In this document: positions 46,949 through 55,850 of the stretch, piece after piece | Layout: each line of letters begins with the position of its first letter | Position numbering within the stretch: position 1 is the stretch's first letter | Source of the DNA: Evansella clarkii | GTDB lineage: Bacteria; Bacillota; Bacilli; Bacillales; Salisediminibacteriaceae | Length of the DNA: 64,000 nucleotides | Assembly: GCF_002019695.1 (NCBI RefSeq) | Contig: NZ_KV917376.1 | Location: forward strand, 2,942,040 to 3,006,039 | Direction of reading: 5' to 3' | Made by a program: the position numbers and the translations under genes | The notes under the pieces: generated by a model | The model's input: the letters and a program-made list of their open reading frames with translations, nothing else | What the model was told of the DNA's origin: nothing | Database searches by the model: none

Positions 46949-47884
46949 TTGGAAACAATATATACTGAACATCCCGATTATCCAGGAGAACTGCCTGATA
47001 TTGCTCTTGCGCTGGGCTTTTTTGACGGTGTTCATAAAGGGCATAAGGAAGTTATCCTTAAGGCAAAGGAAGAGGCTGAAAAACGAGGCTTCCGCAGTGG
47101 TGTAATGACTTTTTTTCCTCATCCGAAAGAGGTTTTGAGAGGTGAAAAAGTCAATTACTTAACCACTCTCGCAGATAAACAGAAACTAATTGAAGACCTG
47201 GGAATAGATTACCTCATCGTAGTAAAGTTTAATAAAAATTTTTCGGAGCTTACTCCTCAGCAGTTCGTTGATGATTATTTAATAAGGCTGAACGTAAAGC
47301 ACGTTGTTGCCGGGTTTGATTACTCATATGGACGTCTTGGAAAAGGAACGATGGAGACGCTTCCATTTCATTCCAGAGGTAAACTTACTGCTTCTGTTGT
47401 CGAAAAAGTTACGTCGGGAGAAGAGAAAATTAGTTCTACAAATATAAGGACCGCTCTCTCTGATGGTAATATAGAAAAAGTAAACAAATACCTGGACCGT
47501 GTCTATTCAGTATCCGGAAAAGTGGTAGAAGGGGAACAAAGGGGAAGAACGATCGGGTTTCCAACAGCGAATGTAAAGCCCATTGAAAGAAGCTGTGTCC
47601 CGGGTACCGGAGTGTATGTAACAGAGCTTTACACGGAAGGGAAGTGGCACAGATCCATATGTAACATTGGCTATAAGCCTACCTTCCATGACAGCTCAGA
47701 AGGTGAACCTGTCATAGAAGTCCATATACTGGATTTTAATAAGTATATATATGGGGAAGAAGTGGCTGTCCGGTGGCACCGGAAGCTGCGCGGGGAAATC
47801 AAATTTTCCTCCGTGGAAGACTTAATCAAACAGCTTCACAAGGACGCAGACCAGGCCAGGGATTTTTTTGAAAAGCACTCCTGA
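46949..47884 (+). CDS. ribF: Bifunctional riboflavin kinase/FAD synthetase
   Basis: RibF (RibC in B. subtilis) makes FMN and FAD from riboflavin. The 311-residue protein has an N-terminal nucleotidyltransferase domain (LGFFDGVHKGHKEVI; SSTNIRTALSDGNI) and a C-terminal flavokinase domain (GRTIGFPTANV; GTGVYVTELYTEGKWHRSI). TTG 46949 is chosen: GAGGTGG (46937-46943) covers the alternative GTG 46940 and gives a 5-nt spacer to the TTG, and the resulting METIYTEH start resembles the MKTI start of B. subtilis. Confidence 0.95.
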   Translation: METIYTEHPDYPGELPDIALALGFFDGVHKGHKEVILKAKEEAEKRGFRSGVMTFFPHPKEVLRGEKVNYLTTLADKQKLIEDLGIDYLIVVKFNKNFSELTPQQFVDDYLIRLNVKHVVAGFDYSYGRLGKGTMETLPFHSRGKLTASVVEKVTSGEEKISSTNIRTALSDGNIEKVNKYLDRVYSVSGKVVEGEQRGRTIGFPTANVKPIERSCVPGTGVYVTELYTEGKWHRSICNIGYKPTFHDSSEGEPVIEVHILDFNKYIYGEEVAVRWHRKLRGEIKFSSVEDLIKQLHKDADQARDFFEKHS

Positions 47885-47983
47885 TGAACTGCAGAAGGAT
47901 AGATAAGGGGTTTGTTGGCAATAATAAAAATTAATGAGTATGTCGTTAGCTCAGAATGATTAAATAATTCATGTTATACAAGA

Positions 47984-48148
47984 GTGGTTGAGGAGAGCGG
48001 AACGAATGAGACTCCTTCGGGAAAAGCAACATGTTTTCATGCGACGAGTAACCGCAGGAGCAGGTGAAGACCCCGCAGGGCGCAGTTCCCGAGGAGGCTG
48101 AGGCGTTGCCCGAGGAAAGCGAATTCGTGTAGTTCTCTTCAACACACT
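47984..48148. repeat. MITE-like GC-rich dispersed repeat after ribF
   Basis: A non-coding element of about 165 bp of the same type as 21205-21333. Imperfect inverted ends are visible (GTGGTTGAGGAGAGCGGAAC near 47984; GTTCTCTTCAACACAC near 48133-48148). Blocks shared with the other copy are the left GAGACTCCTTCGGG (GAGACGCCTGTGGG in the other), GACCCCGCAGGG, CCCGAGGAGGCTGAGG and GCCCGAGGAAAGCGA. It carries an extra stretch after GGGAAAAGC not seen in the cheA-cheW copy. No ORF is present. The 100 bases between ribF and this element hold nothing I can identify. Confidence 0.72.
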
Positions 48149-48190
48149 TTTTAAGTAACAATCATAATTCTGGGCAAAAGGGATACTCAA

Positions 48191-48445
48191 TTGAATCAAT
48201 TTCATAATTCAGGATTTTTATATTTAATACGAACGTTACCTTAAGATGTTACTTTGTTATTCGATTTACGCTTCAGACGGACGTGTTCTGCGGGCACGGC
48301 TTCAACTAATTTTTGACGACTAACGCCGTCAAAAATGGATTTTCAGCTTCTCATGCTTTTCCCGCCAGAGTCGCCGTCTTACGCTGCAATCGAAAAGTAT
48401 GTTCGGCTTTTCTTTTTACCAAGCCTATATATGAAATTCATTCAA
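48191..48445 (-). repeat. 255-bp MITE-like element, copy B (upstream of rpsO)
   Basis: The reverse complement of copy A at 35708-35962, of equal length, with inverted ends TTGAATCAATTTCA (48191-48204) and TGAAATTCATTCAA (48432-48445). The central 150 bp match copy A with only a handful of substitutions by eye (for example TCTTGCGGG against TCTGGCGGG, and GTTCAGCCG against GTTAGTCG). The outer flanks are more diverged than the centre. It ends 35 bases upstream of the -35 hexamer of the rpsO promoter. Confidence 0.85.
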
Positions 48446-48479
48446 TTAAAAATAAATTTACATTCATTTGCAATAACAC

Positions 48480-48508
48480 TTGAAAAACACTTTAAATACT
48501 AGTATGCT
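48480..48508 (+). promoter_or_regulatory. Sigma-A promoter for rpsO
   Basis: TTGAAA (48480-48485), 17-bp spacer, TATGCT (48503-48508). It lies just downstream of repeat copy B and gives a leader of about 80 bases. Confidence 0.65.
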
Positions 48509-48530
48509 AATAGATGTTCTATTAACCATA

Positions 48531-48595
48531 GCTTGGCGGAGCGATTCACCAACGCCCGCGAGGCAAATGGGGATTATATGAAGGAGGTGGAACGG
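48531..48595 (+). promoter_or_regulatory. Probable S15 autoregulatory leader of rpsO
   Basis: The leader is GC-rich and can pair TTGG (48533-48536) with CCAA (48549-48552), or GGCG (48535-48538) with CGCC (48553-48556), before a near-perfect AAGGAGGTGG (48581-48590). S15 is known to repress its own mRNA by binding a leader junction in Geobacillus stearothermophilus; a similar control here is inferred from position only. Confidence 0.35.
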
Positions 48596-48865
48596 ATGGC
48601 ATTAACACAAGAACGCAAAAATGAAATCATCGGGGAGTACAAAACTCATGAAAATGACACTGGTTCTCCTGAGGTTCAAGTAGCTATCCTTACTGAGCAA
48701 ATTAACACACTTAACGACCATTTAAGAACTCATAAGAAGGATCACCACTCACGCCGTGGTCTTTTGAAAATGGTTGGTCAGCGTCGTAACCTGCTTACGT
48801 ATCTTCGTAACAAAGACGTTACACGCTACCGTGAGCTCATTAACAAACTAGGTCTGCGTCGATAA
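48596..48865 (+). CDS. rpsO: 30S ribosomal protein S15
   Basis: S15 binds the three-way junction of helices 20-22 in 16S rRNA and starts central domain assembly. The 89-residue protein matches the family: [41 protein letters not shown], and [20 protein letters not shown] 48596 is correct: AAGGAGGTGG lies at 48581-48590 and the 21 extra residues from ATG 48533 belong to the leader, not to the family. Highly biased codon use. Confidence 0.98.
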   Translation: MALTQERKNEIIGEYKTHENDTGSPEVQVAILTEQINTLNDHLRTHKKDHHSRRGLLKMVGQRRNLLTYLRNKDVTRYRELINKLGLRR

Positions 48866-48872
48866 TCACGAA

Positions 48873-48898
48873 AAAGCGGGAGTAATCCCGCTTTTTTT
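48873..48898 (+). terminator. Rho-independent terminator after rpsO
   Basis: AAAGCGGGA (from 48873) pairs with TCCCGCTTT around AGTAA, followed by seven T. It closes rpsO. Confidence 0.88.
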
Positions 48899-49026
48899 GT
48901 ACTTATAATATATTTTCTTAGTAAGAGGGCTGAAATCATAGTTCTTGCAGGTTTTCAGGTAATTTAGCGGAGCCTGGACAGTTTGAGTTTTAGAAAGTGG
49001 AACTGTGGATAATACTAATAATAAAG

Positions 49027-49134
49027 TGTACTTAAAGTACAAGAGTATTTCTTATTGGCAAAATATTTGTTATTATAGTCCGTAGGGAACTTTACAGGAG
49101 AAACTTTCCAAACTTCCGTCAAATTTAGACGGAA
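49027..49134 (+). promoter_or_regulatory. Candidate promoter and leader of pnp
   Basis: This gap (48899-49296) contains a 15-bp palindrome TGTACTTAAAGTACA (49027-49041), a possible extended -10 TGTTATTAT (49068-49076, no good -35), and a leader hairpin TTCCGTC (49114-49120) with GACGGAA (49128-49134). The remainder up to pnp is AT-rich without further recognisable features. Promoter assignment is tentative. Confidence 0.35.
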
Positions 49135-49296
49135 AACCGCCAATTTACTGGTACATATGTCATTGCCGGCAATTAAATGTAAATATCGAATGATCCCATA
49201 AGGCTGAAATGTTCCATATTATCCGGCAGGCAAAGAAAACGACAAAATTTTTATTAATAATAGTCTATATTAATGGACGAGAGGAGTACTCGCAGT

Positions 49297-51390
49297 ATGA
49301 CACAGGAAAACCAATCTTTTTCAATTGAGTGGGCTGGACGGACACTGACTTTCGAGACAGGGAAATTCGCCAAACAGGCTAATGGTGCTGTGCTTGTCAG
49401 ATACGGTGACACTGCCGTTTTATCCACAGCTACTGCTTCAAAGGAACCGAAGGATCTGCCGTTTTTCCCATTGACAGTAAACTATGAGGAGCGTTTATAT
49501 GCTGCCGGAAAAATTCCGGGAGGCTTCATTAAACGGGAGGGGCGTCCGAGTGACCATGCGGTTTTAACAAGCCGTCTTATCGACCGTCCGATTCGTCCTC
49601 TGTTTCCGGATGGCTTCAGAAACGATGTACAGGTAATCAGTATAGTAATGAGTAATGACCAGGACGCATCTGCAGAAATGGCTGCTATGGTTGGCTCATC
49701 CCTGGCGCTGAGCATTTCGGACATTCCTTTTTCCGGTCCGATTGCAGGTGTTACTGTAGGGCGAATCAACGAGGAGTTTATCGTTAACCCTACCCCTGAA
49801 CAGCTTGATAAGAGTGATATTGAGCTCGTAGTAGCTGGTACAAAAGACGCTATCAACATGGTGGAGGCAGGTGCTCAGGAAGTACCTGAAGAAACAATGC
49901 TTGAAGCTATTATGTACGGCCACGAAGAAATTAAGAAAATTATTGCCTTCCAGGAAGAAATCGTGGAAAAAGTCGGTAAAGAAAAGCGTGATGTACAACT
50001 TCTTCAGACAGACAAGGAACTTGAAGAAGAGATCCGCGACAAAGTAGGCGATGATTTAAGAGAAGCTGCCCTTGTTGTTGAAAAGCATGCCAGGGAAGAT
50101 GCTATCAAAGCAGTAGTGGACAGGGTAACAGAAGAATATGTTACAGAAGAAGAGGACCGTTCTTCCGACGCGAAAGAAGTAATGGACAAGCTTTTAAAAG
50201 AAACTGTCCGAACACTTATTACAAAAGATAAAATCCGTCCGGATGGCCGTAAAGTGGACGAAATCCGCCAGCTGAATTCAGAAGTGGATGTCCTGCCGCG
50301 TACACATGGTTCCGGTTTGTTTGTAAGAGGGCAGACTCAGGCATTAAGTGTTTGTACTCTCGGAGCACTTGGAGATGTACAAATTCTTGACGGACTTGGT
50401 ATTGAAGAATCAAAACGTTTTATGCACCATTATAACTTCCCGCAGTTCAGTGTTGGGGAGACAGGTCCAATCCGTGGGCCAGGACGCCGGGAAATAGGAC
50501 ATGGAGCACTCGGTGAGCGTGCACTGGAACAGGTAATCCCATCTGAAGATGAGTTCCCATATACAATCAGATTAGTGTCAGAGGTGCTTGAATCAAACGG
50601 ATCAACGTCACAGGCCAGCATCTGTGCAAGCACACTGGCTATGATGGCCGCGGGAGTTCCGATTAAAGCTCCGGTAGCAGGTATTGCAATGGGGCTCGTT
50701 AAGCAGGATGACGACGTTTCAGTTCTTACTGACATTCAGGGAATGGAAGATGCGCTGGGCGACATGGACTTTAAGGTGGCAGGTACGAAGAAAGGTATTA
50801 CTGCTCTGCAGATGGATATCAAAATCTCCGGGATCAACAGAGAAATCCTCCAGGAAGCTCTTGAGCAGGCTAAAACCGGCAGGATGAAAATCCTCGAGAA
50901 TATGCTTAATGCTATTCCTGAGTCCCGCAGTGAGCTAAGCAAGTATGCGCCGAAGATTCTGACTATGATGATTAACCCTGATAAAATTCGTGATGTCATT
51001 GGGCCTAGCGGTAAAATGATTAATCAGATCATCGAGGATACAGGTGTGAAGATCGATATAGAACAGGATGGGAAAGTATACATTGCTTCTGCTGACAACG
51101 AAATGAACTTAAAAGCGAAGTCAATTATTGAAGATATCGTCAGGGAAGTGGAAGTCGGTCAGACCTATTTAGGAAAAGTTAAGCGAATTGAGAAATTCGG
51201 TGCCTTCGTAGAGCTGTTTAAAGGCAAAGATGGCCTCGTCCATATTTCCCAGCTGGCAAAAGAACGTGTTAACAAAGTAGAGGATGTCGTTTCTATCGGT
51301 GACGAGGTTCTTGTAAAGGTAACGGAAATTGATAATCAGGGCCGTGTTAACCTTTCAAGAAAAGCTCTTCTTAATGACGATAAGGAATAA
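49297..51390 (+). CDS. pnp: Polynucleotide phosphorylase
   Basis: PNPase is the 3'-5' phosphorolytic exoribonuclease of mRNA decay. The 697-residue protein has two RNase PH-like domains ([40 protein letters not shown]), the helical linker, and C-terminal KH ([20 protein letters not shown]) and S1 ([20 protein letters not shown]) domains. ATG 49297 is chosen with GAGGAG at 49281-49286; the ATG at 49273 has no site and would add 8 residues. Complete. Confidence 0.98.
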   Translation: MTQENQSFSIEWAGRTLTFETGKFAKQANGAVLVRYGDTAVLSTATASKEPKDLPFFPLTVNYEERLYAAGKIPGGFIKREGRPSDHAVLTSRLIDRPIRPLFPDGFRNDVQVISIVMSNDQDASAEMAAMVGSSLALSISDIPFSGPIAGVTVGRINEEFIVNPTPEQLDKSDIELVVAGTKDAINMVEAGAQEVPEETMLEAIMYGHEEIKKIIAFQEEIVEKVGKEKRDVQLLQTDKELEEEIRDKVGDDLREAALVVEKHAREDAIKAVVDRVTEEYVTEEEDRSSDAKEVMDKLLKETVRTLITKDKIRPDGRKVDEIRQLNSEVDVLPRTHGSGLFVRGQTQALSVCTLGALGDVQILDGLGIEESKRFMHHYNFPQFSVGETGPIRGPGRREIGHGALGERALEQVIPSEDEFPYTIRLVSEVLESNGSTSQASICASTLAMMAAGVPIKAPVAGIAMGLVKQDDDVSVLTDIQGMEDALGDMDFKVAGTKKGITALQMDIKISGINREILQEALEQAKTGRMKILENMLNAIPESRSELSKYAPKILTMMINPDKIRDVIGPSGKMINQIIEDTGVKIDIEQDGKVYIASADNEMNLKAKSIIEDIVREVEVGQTYLGKVKRIEKFGAFVELFKGKDGLVHISQLAKERVNKVEDVVSIGDEVLVKVTEIDNQGRVNLSRKALLNDDKE

Positions 51391-51400
51391 CACTTACGTA

Positions 51401-51431
51401 AAAAGACTGGGTGGATTCCCGGTCTTTTTTT
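51401..51431 (+). terminator. Rho-independent terminator after pnp
   Basis: AAAGACTGGG pairs with CCCGGTCTTT (one G-U pair, 51402-51427), followed by a T run. The 135 bases between it and ylxY show no clear promoter. Confidence 0.85.
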
Positions 51432-51566
51432 GCAGTCAGCGATACTAACTTATCTGCAGGAATACTAAGAGCGGAGGCTGTTTTCCCTCTTCTTGGACAA
51501 CACGCATGCCTTTTGTTCTATCTTGTCCCCCTTCCGCATAAAGCTTTAGGTGAGGGGGGATAGTTG

Positions 51567-52538
51567 ATGTTATCAAAATTTATTATTCAGTGGCTTACTT
51601 TTCTGCTGATCGTGCTTATCTCTTTTTCCAGTGTTCAGCATCCTGTAACGAGTGGATACATAAACGAATTACGGGAGAGGGCAGATACAGTAATGAAGCA
51701 GGAAGATCCTTTATATATGGAAATTTTAAAAAGACAGAAAGACTATGAAATTGCTCCGGTGGATGCTGTAATTGATAAAGTATGGAAGGCAATACCAGGT
51801 TATAACGGGTTAAAGCTGGATGTACAGGCCTCTTTTGAAAGGCTGAAAGAAGAAAAAGAGTTCCAGGAAGAAAAGTTAGTTTTTACCCAGATTCCCCCTG
51901 AGACGGTACTGGCGGATCTGCCGCCGTCACCAGTGTACAGAGGTAATCCGGAAAAGCCAATGGCTGCTTTAATGGTAAACGTGGCCTGGGGCAATGAATA
52001 CCTGCCCGGCATGTTAAAGACAATGAAAAAACATGGAATTCAATCGACTTTTTTTCTTGATGGCTCATGGGTGAAAAATAATCCAAATCTTGCTAAGATG
52101 ATAGTAGAGGAAGGCCATGAGATCGGCAACCATGCATATTCACATCCGGATATGAAAAATTTATCCCGGGCTGCTATTAGTGAGGAGATAAGAAAGACTA
52201 ACGAAGTGATTGAAGCCGTGCTTGATCTGAAACCGGAATTGTTCGCACCTCCAAGCGGAAGCTACCGGCAGGATGTAGTGGAAGTAGCAAGGGAGCATGG
52301 GATGTATACGATCCTCTGGACAGCAGATACAGTGGACTGGAAAAAACCGGAGCCTTTTGCGATGGCAGAAAGGACAGTCAGCAAAACTGAACCAGGAGCA
52401 TTGATCTTAATGCACCCTACTTCATCTGCTGAAGACGGACTTGAAGCTATAATCACAGGGATAAAGGAAAAAGGGCTGGTAATCGGGACTGTCAGCGATG
52501 TGCTTAGTGAAAATAGAATTGCTCGCCCGAAACAATAG
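51567..52538 (+). CDS. ylxY: YlxY-type polysaccharide deacetylase-like protein
   Basis: A 323-residue secreted or membrane-anchored protein: an N-terminal hydrophobic segment (residues 3-22), a helical region and a NodB-type deacetylase domain (about 125-310). It retains HEIGNHAYSHPDM (HxxxH metal ligands), PPSGSYRQDV and LILMHPT, but where active enzymes have TFDDG it reads VNVAWGNEY, so the usual Asp pair is gone. Activity is therefore doubtful or altered. ATG 51567 is served by GAGGGGGG at 51553-51559; TTG 51564 is an alternative. Confidence 0.9.
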   Translation: MLSKFIIQWLTFLLIVLISFSSVQHPVTSGYINELRERADTVMKQEDPLYMEILKRQKDYEIAPVDAVIDKVWKAIPGYNGLKLDVQASFERLKEEKEFQEEKLVFTQIPPETVLADLPPSPVYRGNPEKPMAALMVNVAWGNEYLPGMLKTMKKHGIQSTFFLDGSWVKNNPNLAKMIVEEGHEIGNHAYSHPDMKNLSRAAISEEIRKTNEVIEAVLDLKPELFAPPSGSYRQDVVEVAREHGMYTILWTADTVDWKKPEPFAMAERTVSKTEPGALILMHPTSSAEDGLEAIITGIKEKGLVIGTVSDVLSENRIARPKQ

Positions 52539-52559
52539 AGGAATACAGGGAGGATCATT

Positions 52560-53801
52560 GTGATTAAACGATTTGTAGGGAATAATGGCTTGCGGATTGT
52601 ATTTGAACCAAACAATACTGTCCGCTCAGTATCAATAGGAATCTGGATAGGAACAGGTTCAAGATTTGAATCTAAACAGGAAAACGGTGTCTCTCATTTT
52701 CTTGAACATATGTTTTTTAAAGGGACGAAATCAAGAAATGCCCAGCAGATAGCTGAATCTTTTGATTCTATCGGCGGACATGTGAATGCATTTACCTCAA
52801 AGGAATATACCTGTTACTATGCTAAAGTGCTTGATACTCATGCAACACATGCTGTAGATGTACTTGCTGATATGTATTTCAATTCTCTTTTCGATAAAAA
52901 TGAACTAAAGAAAGAAAAGGGAGTAGTTCTGGAGGAAATAAAGATGTATGAAGATACACCTGATGACATCGTTCATGATCTCCTGAGCAAAGCAAGCTAT
53001 GGTGAACATCCTCTTGGCTATCCGATTCTCGGTACGGAGGAAACACTGGATTCCCTGTCTTCAGAGTCTTTAATTAAGTATATGGATCAATACTATAATG
53101 CAGAAAATGTTGTTATTTCTATATGTGGAAACGTGGATGAAAAATTCGTTTCCTATGTGGAGAAAGTGTTTTCACCTATGAAGCAGGGCAGCGGCATTGA
53201 TAAATCACTTACCAAACCTGATTTTAAATCTGAAATTATTGCAAGAAAGAAGGAAACCGAGCAGGCGCATCTTTGTATTGGCTTTGAAGGATTCCCTCTC
53301 CATGCTGAAGAAATATACAGCCTTATCCTTCTTAATAATACTCTCGGAGGAAGCATGAGCAGCAGGCTTTTCCAGGAGATCAGAGAAAACCGGGGTCTTG
53401 CTTATTCTGTATTTTCCTATCATTCAGCCTTTCATGACACTGGTATGCTCACTATATACGCAGGTACAGCTCAGCGCCAGCTTGACGAACTGTACGAAGT
53501 ACTGATGGATACGGTAGGAAAGATCAGAGAAGAAGGTATGACAGAAAAAGAACTTAAAAATGGCAAAGAACAGCTAAAAGGCAGCCTGATGCTCGGACTG
53601 GAAAGCACAAACAGCAGAATGAGCAGGAATGGTAAGAACGAGCTTCTTTTAGGCAGACACCGAAGTTTAGATGAAATAATCGAAGAGATTGATAAAGTAG
53701 ACCTGAACAAAGTTAAAGAAACAGGGGAACGAATCTTCAGTAAAGAGTATTCTCTTACGCTAATCAGCCCTGAAGGAAAGCTTCCTAAGGGTGTACATTA
53801 A
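52560..53801 (+). CDS. mlpA: M16-family zinc metallopeptidase MlpA (YmxG)
   Basis: A 413-residue M16 peptidase related to mitochondrial processing peptidase beta. It has the inverted zinc motif HFLEH (residues 46-50) with the downstream Glu in EEIKMYEDTPDD, and the C-terminal half with the R/Y substrate pair (RENRGLAYSV). In B. subtilis the protein is linked to control of aprE and other secreted proteases. GTG 52560 has a GGGAGGA site. It is followed by ymxH. Confidence 0.95.
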   Translation: MIKRFVGNNGLRIVFEPNNTVRSVSIGIWIGTGSRFESKQENGVSHFLEHMFFKGTKSRNAQQIAESFDSIGGHVNAFTSKEYTCYYAKVLDTHATHAVDVLADMYFNSLFDKNELKKEKGVVLEEIKMYEDTPDDIVHDLLSKASYGEHPLGYPILGTEETLDSLSSESLIKYMDQYYNAENVVISICGNVDEKFVSYVEKVFSPMKQGSGIDKSLTKPDFKSEIIARKKETEQAHLCIGFEGFPLHAEEIYSLILLNNTLGGSMSSRLFQEIRENRGLAYSVFSYHSAFHDTGMLTIYAGTAQRQLDELYEVLMDTVGKIREEGMTEKELKNGKEQLKGSLMLGLESTNSRMSRNGKNELLLGRHRSLDEIIEEIDKVDLNKVKETGERIFSKEYSLTLISPEGKLPKGVH

Positions 53802-53832
53802 TTAGCTCTGTTCACGGAGACTTATAATATTA

Positions 53833-53866
53833 AACATGCTGCGGTAATATCGCGGCATGTTTTTTT
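53833..53866 (+). terminator. Rho-independent terminator after mlpA
   Basis: ACATGCTGCG (53834-53843) pairs with CGCGGCATGT (53851-53860, one G-U pair), followed by six T. Confidence 0.85.
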
Positions 53867-53926
53867 GGTCCCTTCATACGATGTATTATCAGCTGTAATT
53901 TCAGCAGAAGGGATGGGTGGGATAAG

Positions 53927-54157
53927 ATGAGGCTCAGCGAAATCAGCAACAAAGAAATAATCGATTACCAGAAAGGCCAGCGTCTTGGTGTGCTCGGACA
54001 GACAGACTTAATAATTGACGAGAAAACAGGGCAGATTGAAGCGTTTGTTATTCCGACTCTGAAGTGGTTCGGAATGGGAAAACGGGAAAAGGAGGTTACC
54101 GTATACTGGAAGCAGGTTAAAAAGATCGGAACGGATATGATTATTATAGAAGTTTGA
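53927..54157 (+). CDS. ymxH: YmxH/YlmC PRC-barrel sporulation protein
   Basis: A 76-residue PRC-barrel protein of the YlmC/YmxH family: MRLSEISNKEIIDYQKGQRL, then TDLIIDEKTGQIEAFVIP and a basic/hydrophobic end with VTVYWKQVKKIGTDMIIIEV. Members are conserved in spore formers and annotated as sporulation proteins, with no precise role. It sits between mlpA and dpaA as in B. subtilis, bounded by terminators on both sides. Confidence 0.9.
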   Translation: MRLSEISNKEIIDYQKGQRLGVLGQTDLIIDEKTGQIEAFVIPTLKWFGMGKREKEVTVYWKQVKKIGTDMIIIEV

Positions 54158-54196
54158 TAACCAGAGAAGGAATGTCCTATTTACCCGCCCGTGTCT

Positions 54197-54231
54197 GCAT
54201 GCCGAAGAATAATCGGCATGTTTTTCTTTTT
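54197..54231 (+). terminator. Rho-independent terminator after ymxH
   Basis: CATGCCGA (54198-54205) pairs with TCGGCATG (54213-54220), followed by TTTTTCTTTTTTT. Confidence 0.85.
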
Positions 54232-54260
54232 TTATCCAGGAAAAAAGTTCTCTGTTTTCT

Positions 54261-54290
54261 CACATGCAGGGTGCAAGTTACATAATATGT
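54261..54290 (+). promoter_or_regulatory. Candidate sigma-K promoter for dpaAB
   Basis: CACA at 54261-54264 and, 16 bases on, CATAATATG at 54281-54289 resemble the mother-cell sigma-K consensus (AC at -35, CATAnnnTA at -10), with one mismatch in the final TA. In B. subtilis spoVFA-spoVFB is transcribed by sigma-K, which supports this reading. Confidence 0.45.
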
Positions 54291-54353
54291 GGTGAGTTTA
54301 TATCGCAAGCAGTTCCCCTTTAAATAAAGGATAAAGAAAGGGGAGAAATAGTA

Positions 54354-55256
54354 TTGTTGACAGATATGCATATAGCCATTGTTGGCGGTGATGCAAGACA
54401 GCTGGAAATTATCCGTAAACTTTCGGAACAGGACGGAAAGCTGTCGCTTATTGGGTTTGACCAGCTGGATGATGGCTTTGCAGGAGCGAATAAGCATTCA
54501 TTTGACACATTAAATCCTGCTTCCGTCGATGCTGTAGTTCTGCCGGTAAGCGGCATGAACAATGAAGGAGAAGTTGAATCCATCTTTTCAAAAAACAAAA
54601 TTATCCTTCGGGAAGAATGGCTGGATAAAACACCAGGGCATTGTGTGCTCTATACGGGAATTTCGAATAACCTGATGAAGAATATGGCGAAAAGGACAGG
54701 TAAAAAACTTGTAGAGCTGTTTGAACGGGATGATATAGCCATTTACAATTCTGTTCCTACAGCAGAAGGCACGCTGATGATGATTATCCAGAACACTAAC
54801 ATAACGATCCACGGATCAAAGATCATCGTGAGTGGTTTCGGAAGAACTGGTATGACTATAGCGAGAACTTTAAAGGCACTTGGAGCTGATGTAGAGGTTG
54901 CTGCTAACGAAGGGGACTTGAGAGCAAGGGCTTTTGAAATGCATATGGAGAGTTACCCTCTGAAAGAGCTCGCTCAGAGAGTCAGGGATAAAGACGTTAT
55001 TGTGAATACCATTCCGGCGAAAATTTTCACAGCTGATATTTTATCAAAAATGCCTGCTCATACGCTTATAGTAGACGTAGCCTCTAAGCCGGGAGGGACT
55101 GATTTTCGTTATGCTGAAAAAAGAGGGATAAAAGCATTGCTGGCTCCAGGGCTGCCAGGTATAGTTGCTCCAAAAACGGCAGGGAAAATAATCGCCAATA
55201 TACTTGCTGACTTGCTTAAGGAGCAGCTGGAAACAGAAAAAGGAGGAAATAGCTGA
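54354..55256 (+). CDS. dpaA: Dipicolinate synthase subunit A
   Basis: DpaA (SpoVFA) with DpaB oxidises dihydrodipicolinate to dipicolinic acid in the mother cell of the developing spore. The 300-residue protein has an N-terminal domain (MHIAIVGGDARQLEIIRKL) and a Rossmann domain (SGFGRTGMTIARTLKALGAD; VIVNTIPAKIF). TTG 54354 is the best start (GGGAG at 54341-54345, 8-nt spacer); TTG 54357 is the next choice, and ATG 54366 is too far from the site. It ends directly before dpaB. Confidence 0.95.
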   Translation: MLTDMHIAIVGGDARQLEIIRKLSEQDGKLSLIGFDQLDDGFAGANKHSFDTLNPASVDAVVLPVSGMNNEGEVESIFSKNKIILREEWLDKTPGHCVLYTGISNNLMKNMAKRTGKKLVELFERDDIAIYNSVPTAEGTLMMIIQNTNITIHGSKIIVSGFGRTGMTIARTLKALGADVEVAANEGDLRARAFEMHMESYPLKELAQRVRDKDVIVNTIPAKIFTADILSKMPAHTLIVDVASKPGGTDFRYAEKRGIKALLAPGLPGIVAPKTAGKIIANILADLLKEQLETEKGGNS

Positions 55257-55850
55257 ATGTCTTTGAAAGGGAAGCATATAGGATTTGGCTTGACTGGGTC
55301 TCACTGTACGTATGATGAAGTAATGCCAGTGATGCAGCAGCTGGTGGATGAGGGGGCAAAGGTAACCCCTTTTGTCAGCTATACTGTACAGTCCACTGAT
55401 ACAAAATTCGGCAGGAGTGAAGACTGGCTGGAAAAAATCCGCAGTATCACTCCTGAGCCAGTTGTGGACAGTATCGTGAAGGCAGAACCATTTGGCCCTC
55501 AGACGCCCCTTGATTGTATGGTAATAGCACCATTGACAGGTAATTCCACGAGTAAGCTGGCTAATGCCCTTACGGATTCCCCTGTACTGATGGGGGCAAA
55601 AGCGACCCTGAGGACAGGAAGGCCTGTAGTTCTGGCTGTATCTACAAATGATGCCTTAGGACTTAACGGAGTTAATATTATGAAACTCATGGCTGCAAAA
55701 AACATTTACTTTGTGCCTTTCGGTCAGGATCATCCGTTTAAAAAGCCAAATTCTCTCGTAGCTGATATGGAAAAAATCCCGGAAACGATAAAAGAAGCCA
55801 TGTTACACAGGCAGATTCAGCCTGTTTTAATTGAAAGATATAAAGATTAG
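55257..55850 (+). CDS. dpaB: Dipicolinate synthase subunit B
   Basis: DpaB (SpoVFB) is the flavoprotein-like partner of DpaA. The 197-residue protein has a Flavoprotein-family fold with GFGLTGSHCTYDEVMPVMQQ, the VIAPLTGNSTSKLANALTDS segment and GRPVVLAVSTND. It begins in the base after the dpaA stop, with AAAGGAGG upstream. Substrate for the pair comes from DapA, encoded three genes downstream. Confidence 0.96.
   Translation: MSLKGKHIGFGLTGSHCTYDEVMPVMQQLVDEGAKVTPFVSYTVQSTDTKFGRSEDWLEKIRSITPEPVVDSIVKAEPFGPQTPLDCMVIAPLTGNSTSKLANALTDSPVLMGAKATLRTGRPVVLAVSTNDALGLNGVNIMKLMAAKNIYFVPFGQDHPFKKPNSLVADMEKIPETIKEAMLHRQIQPVLIERYKD

Noticed and set aside
48533-48595. N-terminal extension of S15 from ATG 48533
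   Set aside because: The segment is the rpsO leader; AAGGAGGTGG precedes ATG 48596, which gives the standard 89 residues.
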